Shown here one piece after another: positions 33,310 through 43,689 of a stretch of 64,000 nucleotides of DNA. Positions within the stretch are counted from its first letter, which is position 1, and each line of letters starts with the position of its first letter. The stretch spans positions 39,156,612 to 39,220,611 of the forward strand of contig NC_091188.1 in the NCBI RefSeq assembly GCF_040958095.1, given 5' to 3'. A program made the translations under genes and the position numbers. The notes beneath the pieces are model-generated. The model ran no database searches. It was given only the letters and a program-made list of their open reading frames with translations, and was not told where the DNA came from. The stretch is from Procambarus clarkii (taxonomy: Eukaryota; Arthropoda; Malacostraca; Decapoda; Cambaridae).

Positions 33310-33370
33310 ATCCGTTAGATTAAGGACCTGCCTGAAGCACTATGTGTGTGTTAGTGGCTTTACAAGAAGG
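33310..33370 (+). repeat. LINE 3'-tail fragment
   Basis: TTAAGGACCTGCCTGAAGCA and GTTAGTGGCTTTACAAGAAGGTAA are the tail motif seen at 9655 and 11,660. It is joined directly to the C-terminal end of the minus-strand gag ORF, whose stop codon lies in this tail. Confidence 0.55.
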
Positions 33371-34496
33371 TAAAAACGCGAGCGTAGGATATGCCCGCAA
33401 AAGGGGTGAGACGATGAGCTTGGCGTCTCGCTTCAGGAAAAGACAGACGATCACGGTGCTTCAAGTTGAGGACGGCTTCTTCGAGTTTGCAGTGTACACA
33501 CGAGCGTGAGAAAGTAGGGTGGGCCTCACCGCAATTGAGGCAGTGAGCCTGGGGAGAAGTGCACTCGGACTTAGAATGACTATCATCCCCACACATGGGG
33601 CACAGATACATAGTACTGGTGCATTTGAGGACACCGTGCCCGAACTTCCAACACTTATTGCAAAGTCTAGGGGAGAGAATGTACTCCTGAACGGAGCATC
33701 TGGCACCAGCAAGAATAGAGGGCGGAAGGGTCCTACTATTAAAGGTGATTTTTACAACTCGAAGGAGCTGTCGGCAACGACCACGAGGGGGTCGAGTAAA
33801 CGTGTCCACCTGGAGGACAGAATGGCCTTGGGCTTCAAGGATATGTTTACTATCCTCATGGCAATCTTTGAGGTCCTGAACACCAGTTGCAACATGGTGT
33901 GGGAGGAGAACAATGCCAACACTGGCATTTAACCGAGCGTTTTTGGAGACCCGAACAGGGGTCTCTCCAATGCAGGACAAAGCAGCTAAGCGAGTAGCTG
34001 CATCCTGAGGAGCAGCAGCGATGACACGCGTACCGTAACTGGTGGAGTTAAAAGTAACAGAGGCATCTACTGAATCAACAAGGTGTTTATGGAGGGAGAA
34101 ATCGTCAGGAGGAGTAGAATCCAGATGGTGGAGATCAAAGTATTTAGCCCACGTAGCAGGACCAAACAAGGCGTTGTAAGTAGTATTACGGGAAGGGATC
34201 GTGCGAGTGCGGCCGTGGCGGGAACGGCGTTGAGAACCCCCAGAGAGAGAGGGGATACGAGGCATAGTAGTCACAATGAGAGACGAAGCCGTGCCAGGGG
34301 ATGAAGTGGTCACCACTGGGGGCTGGGGACTCGACCCTACCGCAGAGGAGGGAGGGGAGCTGAGGGGAGTATCCAGGTCGTCGGGGCCCAATGCAGCAGG
34401 GGCTACAGGGCCTGGTCTTCCAACACAGTCCGACTCGGGGGCTTGGTCACCCACCCCACGAGCCTGAGAAAGTACAAGGGAAACATTATCAGCCAT
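33360..34496 (-). CDS. ORF1/gag of an I/Nimb-like LINE, intact 378 codons
   Basis: ATG at 34,494-34,496 begins MADNVSLVLSQ; the frame is uninterrupted to a stop at 33,360. A Ser/Pro-rich N-terminal third with an Arg-rich patch (RRSRHGRTR, about residue 92) is followed by a folded middle region and three cysteine-histidine knuckles at about residues 285-335: CNKCWKFGHGVLKC, CPMCGDDSHSKSEC, and CLNCGEAHPTFSRSC, then CVHC. This matches nucleic-acid-binding ORF1 proteins of the I superfamily, which coat the element RNA. The last residues (about ARVFTFL) come from the abutting LINE tail, so the native C terminus is missing. No ORF2 follows; the matching RT-RNase H relic lies 17 kb away. Confidence 0.85.
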   Translation of the reverse strand: MADNVSLVLSQARGVGDQAPESDCVGRPGPVAPAALGPDDLDTPLSSPPSSAVGSSPQPPVVTTSSPGTASSLIVTTMPRIPSLSGGSQRRSRHGRTRTIPSRNTTYNALFGPATWAKYFDLHHLDSTPPDDFSLHKHLVDSVDASVTFNSTSYGTRVIAAAPQDAATRLAALSCIGETPVRVSKNARLNASVGIVLLPHHVATGVQDLKDCHEDSKHILEAQGHSVLQVDTFTRPPRGRCRQLLRVVKITFNSRTLPPSILAGARCSVQEYILSPRLCNKCWKFGHGVLKCTSTMYLCPMCGDDSHSKSECTSPQAHCLNCGEAHPTFSRSCVHCKLEEAVLNLKHRDRLSFPEARRQAHRLTPFAGISYARVFTFL

Positions 34497-35035
34497 GAAA
34501 ACGAGGGAAAACTTTCATTCACGAATGTGCCCCCACACCCACCATGGAGCCACAATTAGAGGCAGGACACCCAACAAGAAGCTATCACCGATCTTGCCGG
34601 GGGCCCCCCAGGGGTGCGTCGTGAGTATACGCCCCATAAACGCCACCTTAAGAACCGTGAGTCCATCGAGAGCGGGTTCAGTGACGAAAGGAGGATTGAC
34701 AATAAAAGGGTCCCCTCGCTCGAGACGTTGGGTACTACAGTTCTACGGGTGCAAGAGTATGCCTCCTCAAACACCCGGGCGTCAAAACAAAAGAAGGTCG
34801 AAAGAATAATCAAAACAGTCAAAAAGTCGGCAGGAAATGACAATTTGATAGGAGAAGAGGGGGAAGAAAAATGAAACAAGAGGAAAAGGAAAAGGGGTCT
34901 GGCAAAATTGGTAAAGGCAGCAGCAGGAGCATAAGGCTGCAAAAGGACAGAGGACTGACCCAAGGAGCATCACACTCCGGCAGCTGCCCACTAAGCCACC
35001 TCACGGCGACAACGGGCCAGACAGTGAGGGGGTAT
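34497..35035 (-). other. 5' UTR of the I/Nimb-like element
   Basis: Minus-strand sequence upstream of the gag ATG. It is GC-richer than the AT-rich DNA beyond 35,040 and has short open frames without motifs. The change in composition near 35,035 is taken as the 5' end of the element; no target-site duplication can be checked because the 3' end is replaced. Confidence 0.45.
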
Positions 35036-35039
35036 TTCT

Positions 35040-36235
35040 GAGAGCAAAGGAAGCTGTGTAGAGCTTCACAGGAAAAAATACTTGCCTTAGAAGGAAGGCA
35101 GGCAACAATGAAGTGTAGTGTAATATAAAACTGTATTTAGTAAAAGAACACAGCACAGTGGCACAGCTGATACAAACTGTGCAAAGATATTTAAATACTT
35201 AAAGGGATGAATTGTAACTAAAGAAAACAACATTTACATTCATAATTTTTAATTCATGCTGCCCTGTAATGTTTCAGTACTTTAAGCTGGACAAGAAATG
35301 TTATTGTATCTCAACCAAGACCAGCCGAGTAATGCATAGGTTAAAACACACACGATCACACTTGACAGTATTGACACATGCAGTTATCACACACACAATA
35401 TATCAATGATTTGTGTGTTAAATTAATGATTTTTTGTCTTTTTTGAATATTACCATCTTCAGTAATATGACCATGAATTTATCATACTTGAGCATACTGA
35501 ATTTCAACGGTGATTTTTACACTCGTACTACAATGAGCTTGGATTAATTTCTCGGGTGATTAATGTGACTAATATACGTTTGTCAAGAACTATTACAAAT
35601 ATGAGATCAGATATAACAAGACACCACTTCTAACACACCTCAGGTCACACTCCTTAGTGAATATTCTCTACAAATCTTACTTTGATAGGACAAATGGGAT
35701 TCAAGCCACAAACTTCAGTAAATTTTGAAACTGATAACCAATCATCTACTTTTGTTTCCTCCAAAGGAGTGTAATAGCCTAAGGAAGTTCCATTAAAATG
35801 TATATATGTAGACCAATCTGTTTCAAATAAGAAATTGAGAACATTTTACTGCAAGATCTTGTATAACAGTCCTGTTTCTTCCTTCCTTTAAGCCGTTCTA
35901 CAAAAATTAAGGAATAAACAACCTGTCAAACATGATGCGTTTTAAACTGCTTTATGCACTACACAGATATGCCACAAAAGTGGCCGTAAGGAATACTACA
36001 AATGCACATCTCGACTCAACAAGCTAACATTACCTACACCAAGAGACAAAACTGAATTTTACAGTAATATGTCCTATACTCTTGAACACTCTCTTGGCTA
36101 GAATTTAAAAGAATAATGATACAGCAATAACATTACATTTGCCCTAGAGGAGAGCAGTGTAAAAAACTGAAGGCTGGAAACTCAATGCATGGCACTGATT
36201 CTAATTACAATGACCAAATTACACACACCAGAAGA
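35040..36235. other. AT-rich host sequence
   Basis: No gene is recognised. If the minus-strand host gene below has a long 3' UTR, part of this may belong to it. Confidence 0.35.
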
Positions 36236-36237
36236 TG

Positions 36238-36362
36238 AAGAAACTATGACGTTTCGGTACCTCCTGGACCATTATCAAGTCGATTGTGACTTGATAATGA
36301 CAATCAAGACACACGACTTGATAATGGTCCAGGACAGACCAAAATGTCATCGTTTCTTCATC
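36238..36362. repeat. Foldback repeat (about 46-bp arms)
   Basis: The left arm GAAGAAACTATGACGTTTCG-GTACCTCCTGGACCATTATCAAGTCG and a right arm CGACTTGATAATGGTCCAGG-ACAGACCAAAATGTCATCGTTTCTTC are imperfect inverted repeats around a loop of about 30 bp. The loop contains yet another ACTTGATAATG. Single arms occur at about 21,300 and 40,728-40,775, so it is a mobile or palindromic family. Confidence 0.8.
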
Positions 36363-37086
36363 TCCTGGAGTGTGGTTTGGTCATCGTATCTTCAGCTGCG
36401 TTATTGTATCTCGTCATCTGATTCTAATTACTGTAACTTAACATCAATTTTTAAAATTTATTTCAATAAAATAACCAGATTCTACAGTATTACTGTTAAA
36501 ACAGCCCGATGTCTCCAGGAACAGCCTAGCAAACCACAGGACATCACAGGTTTGACTCGGTATATGAAGGTTTCATACATCAAATGAATGATTATTCTAG
36601 ATTTTGATGATACACAATTTAAAGTGAAATGAAAATGATATGCATTTAACTTACATGATGCAAACAGTCATTTAGATCTCTCTACTAACATATAGAAAAA
36701 TCAAAATATGGTGGCTCATACAAAACAAGTTATTACAAATGTATGTACAAATAAATTGTTGTGCCTTCTCAAATATGTACAAATAAATCACAAAAGCAGT
36801 ATACATGAAACTGCAGTAGTACCAATAAAAAAAATTACACCTGATCTGCCTAACAGATTATACAACGGCTTGAGATCAGCTGACGTCATATTTTATTACA
36901 AGAGTATACAGTAGTCAATACTCCCCCCCCCCCTTCCCCAGACTCTCAAGTCACTACATTAATGTCATGCACCATATCTATTGCATTTTGAAAAACCAGA
37001 CTTTTACTAAAGCCTAATCATAAGTAAGTTCAGGTAACAAAATCAGTTCCATTGCGGCACTTGTCACAAAAATGTTAATTGTCAGT

Positions 37087-37089
<3 letters not shown>

Positions 37090-37120
<31 letters not shown>
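37090..37120. repeat. (TA)n microsatellite
   Basis: About 15 TA units, in the presumed 3' UTR or flank of the minus-strand host gene. Confidence 0.9.
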
Positions 37121-37121
<1 letters not shown>

Positions 37122-37287
37122 CTCTGCGAGGAGGAATTTTTAAGTTGTAGATCAAATTTTAAAAAATTTATTTAACATCTGAGGTTAAATTGGAGAGAAA
37201 CATCAGTGAAAAACGTGAACACATTATGAGACCTATTGGTCATTCTCTTTAGTATACCTCCTCTTGTGCCAATAGCAAGTACATATG

Positions 37288-37495
37288 TTACACACATCCA
37301 TACTCATACCAAACAGAATTATCAACAATGTCCTTTCCAGTTTTCAAAGGAGTGTCATCTGTAGGTGGTGGCCGTGGTGGAGGTTTGGGAGGTTTAGGAT
37401 CAGGAATGTCGGCGGGTGACGAGTGACTAGAAACGAGGGAATCGGGTTGGATAATGTTGGACCCACGACGAGATCTAGGAGGAACCTGCGGTGCA
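37288..37495 (-). CDS. Last coding exon of a proline-rich host protein
   Basis: On the minus strand a good acceptor (CTCTCTCCTTTTGCAG, AG at 37,497-37,496) opens a frame that runs to TAA at 37,288-37,290. The 208 bp give one base to complete a codon plus 68 codons and the stop. The translation begins APQVPPRSRRGSNIIQPDSL and contains PKPPKPPPRPPPTDD and a tail VDNSVWYEYGCV. PQVPPRSRR is an SH3-ligand-like PxxPxR motif. Phase 2 entry matches the phase 2 exit of the exon at 38,605-38,775. The style resembles the tail of Son-of-sevenless or other SH3-binding signalling proteins, but this is a guess from motif type and no symbol is given. Confidence 0.7.
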
Positions 37496-37659
37496 CTGCA
37501 AAAGGAGAGAGAGCATTAGGCTAAAGAATAAATCTGGTAACAATTGATTTTCCCAAAAATTCACCGATGCCTAAAATTACTGGCAACTTTTAATGTATAT
37601 TTTAATAATTATAAACCAATGGTAAATGTAATGAAAATATGTCTTTCTTGTGGGTCACT

Positions 37660-37743
37660 CGGTATTTTCTAGAGCTACGCACAAGAGACTTAGATAATCT
37701 AGGGGTGGTTCTAGATACAAAACTGTCATCTGAGGATCATATG
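37660..37743 (+). repeat. Short CR1-B fragment
   Basis: AGATAATCTAGGGGTGGTTC and TAGATACAAAACTGTCATCT-GAGGATCATAT correspond to CR1-B at about 46,755-46,805. The fragment is joined directly to the left end of DIRS copy 1 at about 37,744. Confidence 0.65.
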
Positions 37744-38490
37744 AAACCAGCATTGAATGTAATGAAACACAATTTTCTGGGTAGAGCCCCGGAGGTTCTC
37801 TGGAGCTATTGGACTGATATTAGCTAATATTAGTATGGGGGGGGGGGGTTTAGTCATATGGAGTTGTTATGCCTACAGGGGACCAATAGCCACAACATAG
37901 TCCCCTCAGAGAGATGCAGGGATCAATGGCCTATTAAACTCATGTATGAAAGTGCAGTATTCATGTCTGCCATCAACCGGGGTTGAGCACCCAGAAAGGT
38001 AGGCGCTCCAAAACAGATCTCTCCTGATAGAAAAAATTCCAACCTCAGGCCGAACAGAGGCTAGAAACTTCCCCAAGGAAAACAAGCTCACCACTCGTTC
38101 ATGCCGTCCCCCCAACCCCAGAGGGGGAAAGTGGGGGGGGGTCCCGGCCCACCGAGCTGGCAGCCGGACCGTCAGTTTGGAGGCTGAAAATGGAAACAAA
38201 AACTGGGGGGAGGGTGGGAGGGTGCCAAGAAGCCTCTGGTGCGCTACCCAGAAAATGGCATCTCATTACATTCAATTCTGGTTTTCTGTAGGAGAGCCCT
38301 GTTGACTTTCTAGAGCTAACTATCCAAAGAGCAGGAAAACAGGGACTTACCTGGGAGGCGGCTGCACCGCACCACTCATAACAAAGAGGAGACAACTGGC
38401 TGCAACCGCCGACCCAGAGGGGCCCAGCACATTAACAGCCAGGACCCTGTTCGATCTCCAAAACCCCAGTGCCCAAATGTCAGCCGAACA
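37744..38490 (-). mobile_element. DIRS copy 1: terminal part only
   Basis: The left end CCAGCATTGAATGTAATGAA, the ITR core (AGGGGACCAATAGCC, TGCCATCAACCGGGG, GCACCCAGAAAGGTAGGC), a GC palindrome near 38,115, and then the internal complementary region with CTACCCAGAAAATGGCATCT and CATTACATTCAATTCTGG in inverse orientation (38,245-38,285) match the 3' end of copies 2 and 3. It breaks off soon after, near 38,490. It lies in the intron between the two host exons and is the most diverged of the copies. Confidence 0.75.
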
Positions 38491-38604
38491 CCAGACCTCA
38501 GCCCACTAGCTAATGCTACCACAGCTCCTGACACAGTGACCTTCTACACTGCCCCCAAGCACTCACGCCATTCCTTTAACCGTGATACTAATTTCAATGC
38601 AAAC

Positions 38605-38775
38605 CTGGACGTGTGATCTGCGCGGGGTGGCAGTCGGGGAGTGGTTGGGATATCATCATCTATTGCTCGTTCTCTTCGAACACCAGACTTTGGCGTTGAT
38701 ACCAGTGGAGGTCCTCCTGGTGTAGGGGAGTGGGGTGTAGAAGGGGGAAGGCTGCTGTGAACACTGCTGTAACTC
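38605..38775 (-). CDS. Internal coding exon of the proline-rich host protein
   Basis: On the minus strand an acceptor AATCTTTTTTCTTAG (AG at 38,777-38,776) and a donor CCAG|GTTTGC (GT at 38,604-38,603) bound a 171-bp exon. Its translation is SYSSVHSSLPPSTPHSPTPG, then GPPLVSTPKSGVRRERAIDD, then IPTTPRLPPRADHTS. It enters with one base and leaves with two, which joins in frame to the exon at 37,288-37,495. TPRLPPR and VRRER again suggest a disordered, SH3-binding tail. Exons further upstream are not visible in 38,780-64,000 and may lie beyond the window or be short. Confidence 0.65.
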
Positions 38776-38849
38776 CTAAGAAAAAAGATTAACATTAGAT
38801 CTTAATAACACTTTATAGCAAATACTGTACAGCCCAAATAGGCTCAAAT

Positions 38850-38958
38850 TCGAGCCCAATAGGCTCAAGAATCTGTATATCAGTTGACTGACATTTGAAA
38901 GGCGGAACCAAAGAGCCCAAGCTCAAGCCCCGCAAGCACAACTAGGTGAGTACAGTTC
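38850..38958 (+). repeat. CR1-A 3' end
   Basis: CCCAATAGGCTCAAGAATCT, TTGAAAGGCGGAACCAAAGA and GCAAGCACAACTAGGTGAGT-ACA match the CR1-A terminus (20,795-20,895). Only about 110 bp are present. Confidence 0.8.
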
Positions 38959-39427
38959 TTTATAAGAATACAAGGCACAAAAAACCACACACACACACAA
39001 TAGCTAAAGCACTTAAACCATGTATAAGAATGCATAGTACTGCTAACAAAATAATGTCAAACATGTGATTTAAAACAGATCATGTGATTGGTTTGGACGT
39101 CATGCCAGACAACTGTGGCCACATCAATAGGAAAATGTACAACCATTTCTCACCCTGATGTTTCACTACTGAGTTGCTGAATACCTAGAGGAAAGTCCTG
39201 GGATATCTTTTACTCACACAATTGAACTAATCCAGCTTTACTTACTACCAGAGCTTTCAACTTTTTCCAGTGTTTCTGTAAGTGTCTTGGAAAATAAGAC
39301 AAATTTTTAACGAGTAACTAGGCTTCGCAGCCTACTTTAGCTCGATTGGCCTTATATATAAAATGCATTCCCTGATTATAGGAAAAAAATTAAATGTAAC
39401 TTACTTTGGCAGTGAAGCATTTAAATC

Positions 39428-39975
39428 GTGTACTCACCTAGTTGTGCTTGCAGGGGTTGAGCAGTTGAGCTTTGGCTCTTTGGTCCTGCCTCTCAAATGT
39501 CAGTCAACTGGTGTACAGATTATGGAGCCTAATGGGCTCTATCAAATCTATATTTGAAGCTGTGTATGGAGCCTCCACCACATCACTGCCTAATGCATTT
39601 AATTTGTTAACTACTCTGACAGTGATGAAATTCTTTCTAATGTCTCTGTGGCTTATTTGGGTACTCAGTTTCCACCTGTGTCCCCTTGTTCGTGTTCCAC
39701 CTGTGTTAAATACTTTGTCTTTGCCCACAGTCAATTCCCCTGAGAATTTTGTAGGTGGTAATCATGTCCCCTTACTCTTCTGTCTTCCAGGGACAAGAGG
39801 TTTAGCTCCTGTAGTCTTTCCTCATAGCTCATACCTCTCAGTTCTGGGACTAGTCTAGTGGCATACCTCTGATTCTTCTCTAACTTTGCCTTGTGTTTAT
39901 GAAGGTATGAACTCCAGACTGGAGCTGCACAGTGGTATACAAGGTCCTGAATGAATCCTTACACAAGTTTCTAAA
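39428..39975 (-). pseudogene. CR1-A copy, 5'-truncated, minus strand
   Basis: On the minus strand the C-terminal RT region (YTTVQLQSGVHTF-like, then SYEERLQELNLLSLEDR), TFKILRGID-type text with GTRTRGHRWKLSTQISHRDI and WNALGSDVVEA-like text run to the CR1-A 3' UTR, ending TGTACTCACCTAGTTGTGCT (plus) at 39,428. It is about 545 bp long with a few frameshifts. Confidence 0.85.
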
Positions 39976-40319
39976 ATTTGCGATTGTCACAATTCACAAT
40001 GGGTGACAGAACAATCGCCCGTTGGGAGGGAGTTGCCGCGAAGAAATTTTTAGATATTTATTTCAGTCTGATTTTTTCTCTATTTTCTCTACAAATATTA
40101 TTCAATAGTGTGTTATTTGAGAAATTTATATAATAAAATGAGAGGAACATTGGAATCTTCAACTATTATATAAATGACAAATATTATTAATGTCACTAAT
40201 ATGTGTACAAAATTATATTCTTAGGACAATAAAACATATCATTTTTGCTGTTATTACACTGTATATACATACATATGTTATATAAAACTACATTTCATGC
40301 ACCATTACGAACCACTAAG

Positions 40320-40515
40320 CAGTTCTGGTACATGTAATAACCTCTCCACCATGCAGTCGTCTGTTTTGATTTGCCTATCTTTCTGGGTGCCTTCCCTTGG
40401 TGGTGGCAAAGATGACAATGAAAACCTTAACATGTAAAGTGATCACAGGCCATCGCTCCCTGAGGGAATGGGGGCCAGGTTCTGGCTCGTGGTACCCGGT
40501 ACCTGATTCATTTAC
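40320..40515. repeat. Solo DIRS terminal-repeat relic
   Basis: TTGCCTATCTTTCTGGGTGC, then CAGGCCATCGCTCCCTGAGG and GGGCCAGGTTCTGGCTCGTGG repeat the ITR of the DIRS copies (compare 49,755-49,880). No coding part is attached. Confidence 0.65.
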
Positions 40516-40549
40516 CTGTAACTGCATACATTGAATACAGTAATTAACC

Positions 40550-40712
40550 TGACACTAGTGGCCTCAACGAAGACAGGAAGCCAGCAGTTTGTCGAAGGTC
40601 CCCCCCCCCCCTCCCATTTGACTTGATATTCTTTTCCAGTTGGATTTTGAAATTTGTCAGTCTTGGTATTTACGGCTCTGGCAGGTGGCCAGTTCTATGC
40701 GTTTGATGACCT
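40550..40712 (-). repeat. CR1-C 3' fragment, minus strand
   Basis: AGTGGCCTCAACGAAGACAG-GAAGCCAGCAGTTTGTCGAAGG is the inverted CR1-C end; the rest (GGCAGGTGGCCAGTTCTATG) covers the WNRLPAE region in degenerate form. Confidence 0.6.
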
Positions 40713-40727
40713 AGCAACACATCATAA

Positions 40728-40775
40728 TATGAAGAAACAATGATATTTCAGTCCATCCTGGACCATTATTAAGTC
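40728..40775. repeat. Single arm of the foldback repeat
   Basis: GAAGAAACAATGATATTTCA-GTCCATCCTGGACCATTATTAAGTC corresponds to one arm of 36,238-36,362. Confidence 0.7.
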
Positions 40776-40859
40776 ATGTGACAGAAGAGAGGAATAATGT
40801 TGTTGTTTTAGATTCAACTACTCAGAACAAAAAAGTTCAAAGTAGCAGCTATCGTGAGC

Positions 40860-41060
40860 CCGTAAGTGGAGGCTCTTTGGAGCCATTATCTGTATCAGTA
40901 ACTGATACTAGAGATCCGGGGGATGGGGTTCATGGACGCACCAATGCAATCCAAGAGCAGGACTAAGCGGAGGCTCTTTCGAACCATTACCAGTACCAAA
41001 AGCTGATACTAGAGATCTGTGGATGGTTGGGGTATTCATGGTGGATTTCAGCCTCAGAGG
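40860..41060 (+). repeat. About 105-bp tandem pair
   Basis: GGAGGCTCTTTGGAGCCATT-A and GGAGGCTCTTTCGAACCATT-A head two units, each followed by CTGATACTAGAGATC and GGTTCATGG or GTATTCATGG. No coding role is seen. Confidence 0.65.
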
Positions 41061-41214
41061 GCTGGCTGTACCAGTTATAGAGCTGGTGGGTTAGTGTAGA
41101 CCTGTAGATCTTCCATTTTTTTCTTTGGCCAAGACTTTGGGTGAGCCGTGCCATCGTTGGAGTTTGGTGAGGTGGCAGAAGAGAGGAAGGTACAGCCAAA
41201 TACATAAGGTAACA

Positions 41215-41365
41215 GAGTAAGATGAGAGGTGAGGAGTAGGTAAGAGAGTGAGGTGAGGAGAAGGTAAGGATAGGATGAATGTAAGAATAAAGTAAGAATA
41301 GGATGAAAGTAAGAATAGGAAGAGGGATATGAATAAGGTAAGAAAAGGATGACTGTAAGAATAAT
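41215..41365. repeat. Purine-rich short tandem tract
   Basis: Units of the type AAGAATAGGATGAAAGTAAG and GGTGAGGAGTAGGTAAGAG repeat irregularly. The minus-strand open frames of 93-140 codons here are products of the repeat. Confidence 0.7.
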
Positions 41366-42270
41366 ACCTCACCCTTTGAGAGAGGGTGAGAGTTTTCTTG
41401 GTTGCTCACTTATGCATTACTTGGAGTGTATTCAAATTTAAAACCTTTCCCCAAAGTACCACTTTGGTTGTAAGACAACTTGACCAAATTTCGATTGTGC
41501 CTTTAACCTCTTATTATTTTAAGACACTTAAAATTGTTTAAAAAGATTTTGAAGGGAGGCAAACCCACCTGCCTCAAAGTTGAGGAATTCTCAGAAAAAA
41601 TGCCACAAAACGACACATAATTAAAAGAATGGGAGACGATAGTGTTATTAGGTTGATTATGAATGAGCGAGTCTATCTCGACTGATTCCACACCTGTGCT
41701 GCTGTGTGATGGGGTGCTGTTTGGGATCTTGTCTGTCTGAAAATATTTAAAAGTAGATGTACAGATTTGGGTGAAATTTGGTGAGAATGTTGGAGGCTCA
41801 ATAAATATACCATTCAAACTTAAAAAGTTACAAAGTTACCAACATTTTTTATATTTTGCTACAGAAATCTACAAAATAAGTGATACGTTTGGTATAGTTT
41901 TTCATGTACTGTAGAAACAAGCAGCAGAGGAAATAAAAGATGGCGAAGGGGGAAATATAGAGGATAAGGGCATGACCACTCTGGGTTTATACATGGTTTC
42001 TGTTTTGATTTAACATTTTCAGCATACAAGTGTGGTTAGTAATGATACATCATAAATTTCCAGGTGTAGGTCCAGGAATACCCTATGGATGTTCCTGGGC
42101 AGGTACAGTATTGCCGTCCTTGTTACTTTCTTTTCTAAGTTGTGGATTTTTGTAAATCCTTCATGCGGATTTCTCTTCTAAATCCTTCATGCGGATTAAG
42201 TATTTCTATGTTTCTCGTCAGTTGGTTTGTTCACCAGATGTAGGAGGAGTCTAGGAAAGTTTCAGTCTAT
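41366..42270. other. No recognised gene
   Basis: AT-rich DNA with a duplicated phrase AAATCCTTCATGCGGATT at about 42,154 and 42,179. It ends in an A run (42,271-42,280) that abuts DIRS copy 2. Confidence 0.4.
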
Positions 42271-42280
42271 AAAAAAAAAA

Positions 42281-42720
42281 CCAGCGTTGAATGTAATGAA
42301 ACGCCATTTTCTGGGTGAGCCCCGGAGGCTCCCTGGAGCTTATCGGGCTAATGTATGTTATATTAGACCGGGACAAGGAGTTCAGACCTACCAGGGGCCA
42401 GCGCCAGAACCTGGCCCCTTCAGAGAGGTTTCAGGGAGCAATGGCCCTGGAAAACCCCTTGTGGTTGGGGTTTTCCTTATCTGCCATCGACCGGGGTTAC
42501 GCACCCAGAAAGGTAGGCATAACAAAACAAACCCCACATGGTAAAAACTAAAACAAAAACTGAACATAGAGGTAGAAACTCCCTACAATCACAAGGAAAC
42601 AAGCAAACATCACACTTTACTGCCGCGCCAATCGTCCGCGCAGCCCTCCCCGCCCCGGGAGGGGGAGGGGGGAGCCCCGGACCTACCGCGCCGGCTGCCA
42701 ACCTCCAGTTCGGAAGCTAA
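42281..42720 (-). repeat. DIRS copy 2, 3' inverted terminal repeat
   Basis: It starts CCAGCGTTGAATGTAATGAA and ACGCCATTTTCTGGGTGAGC, then GAGCTTATCGGGCTAATGTA and ends in the GC palindrome CCGCGCAGCCCTCCCCGCCC-CGGGAGGGGG with CCGGCTGCC. From GAGCTTATCGGG inward it is inverted against 49,553-49,945. Confidence 0.85.
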
Positions 42721-42764
42721 GCTTCAACCAACGCGAAAAAACCGCCGACCGGTGGGAGGGAGGA

Positions 42765-42870
42765 TTGCCAGGGAGCCTCCGGGGCTCACCCAGAAAATGG
42801 CGTTTCATTACATTCAACGCTGGTTTTCTGTGGGGAGCCCCTACGGCTCCCTGGAGCTTCATACCCAAAG
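42765..42870 (-). repeat. DIRS copy 2, internal complementary region
   Basis: AGCCTCCGGGGCTCACCCAG, AAAATGGCGTTTCATTACAT and TCAACGCTGGTTTT are the inverted form of the element's left edge. TTCTGTGGGGAGCCC and GCTCCCTGGAGCT directly after are the inverted form of its right edge (49,945-49,965). This is what a copy of the joined ends of a circular intermediate would look like. Confidence 0.85.
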
Positions 42871-42879
42871 AGAAGGAAA

Positions 42880-43600
42880 AGAAAGGGCTAACCCGGGAGG
42901 CGGCCGCCACAAACTCTGCAACACAAAGCCAAGACAACCGGTTGCAAACCTGGGACCCAAGGCAACAAGAACGCCCAAGAGCAGACGCGCATAAGGATGG
43001 GCGGCCAAGAACCTGTGCGACCCACAAATCCCTGCGCCCGAAATGAGCCCGAGACGTCACCAACACAGCAGCAAAAGCTGCAAACGTCTGAACAGCATGG
43101 GCGCAAAGACAAACCGCAGGCTGGAAGAATGAAAACACTGCGGACGACCTGGGAGACCCGAGCCCTGAAAACAGGGAACGAAGGAACCGGATCAACCACA
43201 GCGCATCCCCACACACGGTACACCGGCAACAGCAAAAAGCACAACCGGACAACACAGGACGCACCCCCCCGGCCAAACCAATCAAGTACCAATACCCCAA
43301 GAACCCCTCCGGAAAGCAGCCGTCTCGACCGTCGCCAGGACAGAGAAAGGCTGCACACCTATAAAGCTACCACCAGTACCAAAGAGCAGGAAACTGAACC
43401 GAAGGGGCTACCACAAACTGAGGGGAAGATTAAGAAGGCACCCTGAACAAGGACCAGGATGGCTCAGGCGACGCATGAGCAGGCCGGAGGGGAAACAAAA
43501 CACGAGAAAACGTATGAAACGTCATACTGTCGCCAAGGCGAAGCTCGCAGGTGGTACACCGTCAACAAAGCCACCAGAACACTATAGAGATGGTGATACC
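42880..43600 (-). pseudogene. DIRS copy 2 tyrosine recombinase, degenerate
   Basis: Minus-strand frames contain a C-terminal stretch reading CAHAVQTFAAFAAVL (about 43,100), which stands where the catalytic HxxR segment of the family is expected (here H-A-V-Q), then DLWVAQVLG and a tail ending next to the ICR. The N-terminal part is better seen in copy 3. Frameshifts prevent a full reading and the catalytic Arg/Tyr residues are not all visible. Confidence 0.5.
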
Positions 43601-43689
43601 CGCGTCAAAATACCAGACGCGAAGAGCCAAGGAGAAGGCCGAACCAGTCACGGACAGGACCGATTCGGCCTGCTGAAAGAGGCGGAGCC

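Noticed and set aside
42997-43446. Plus-strand ORFs inside DIRS copies 2 and 3 (for example 43,475-43,888, 51,112-51,810)
   Set aside because: They are antisense shadows of the GC-rich DIRS coding region; RT, RNase H and recombinase motifs are all on the minus strand.
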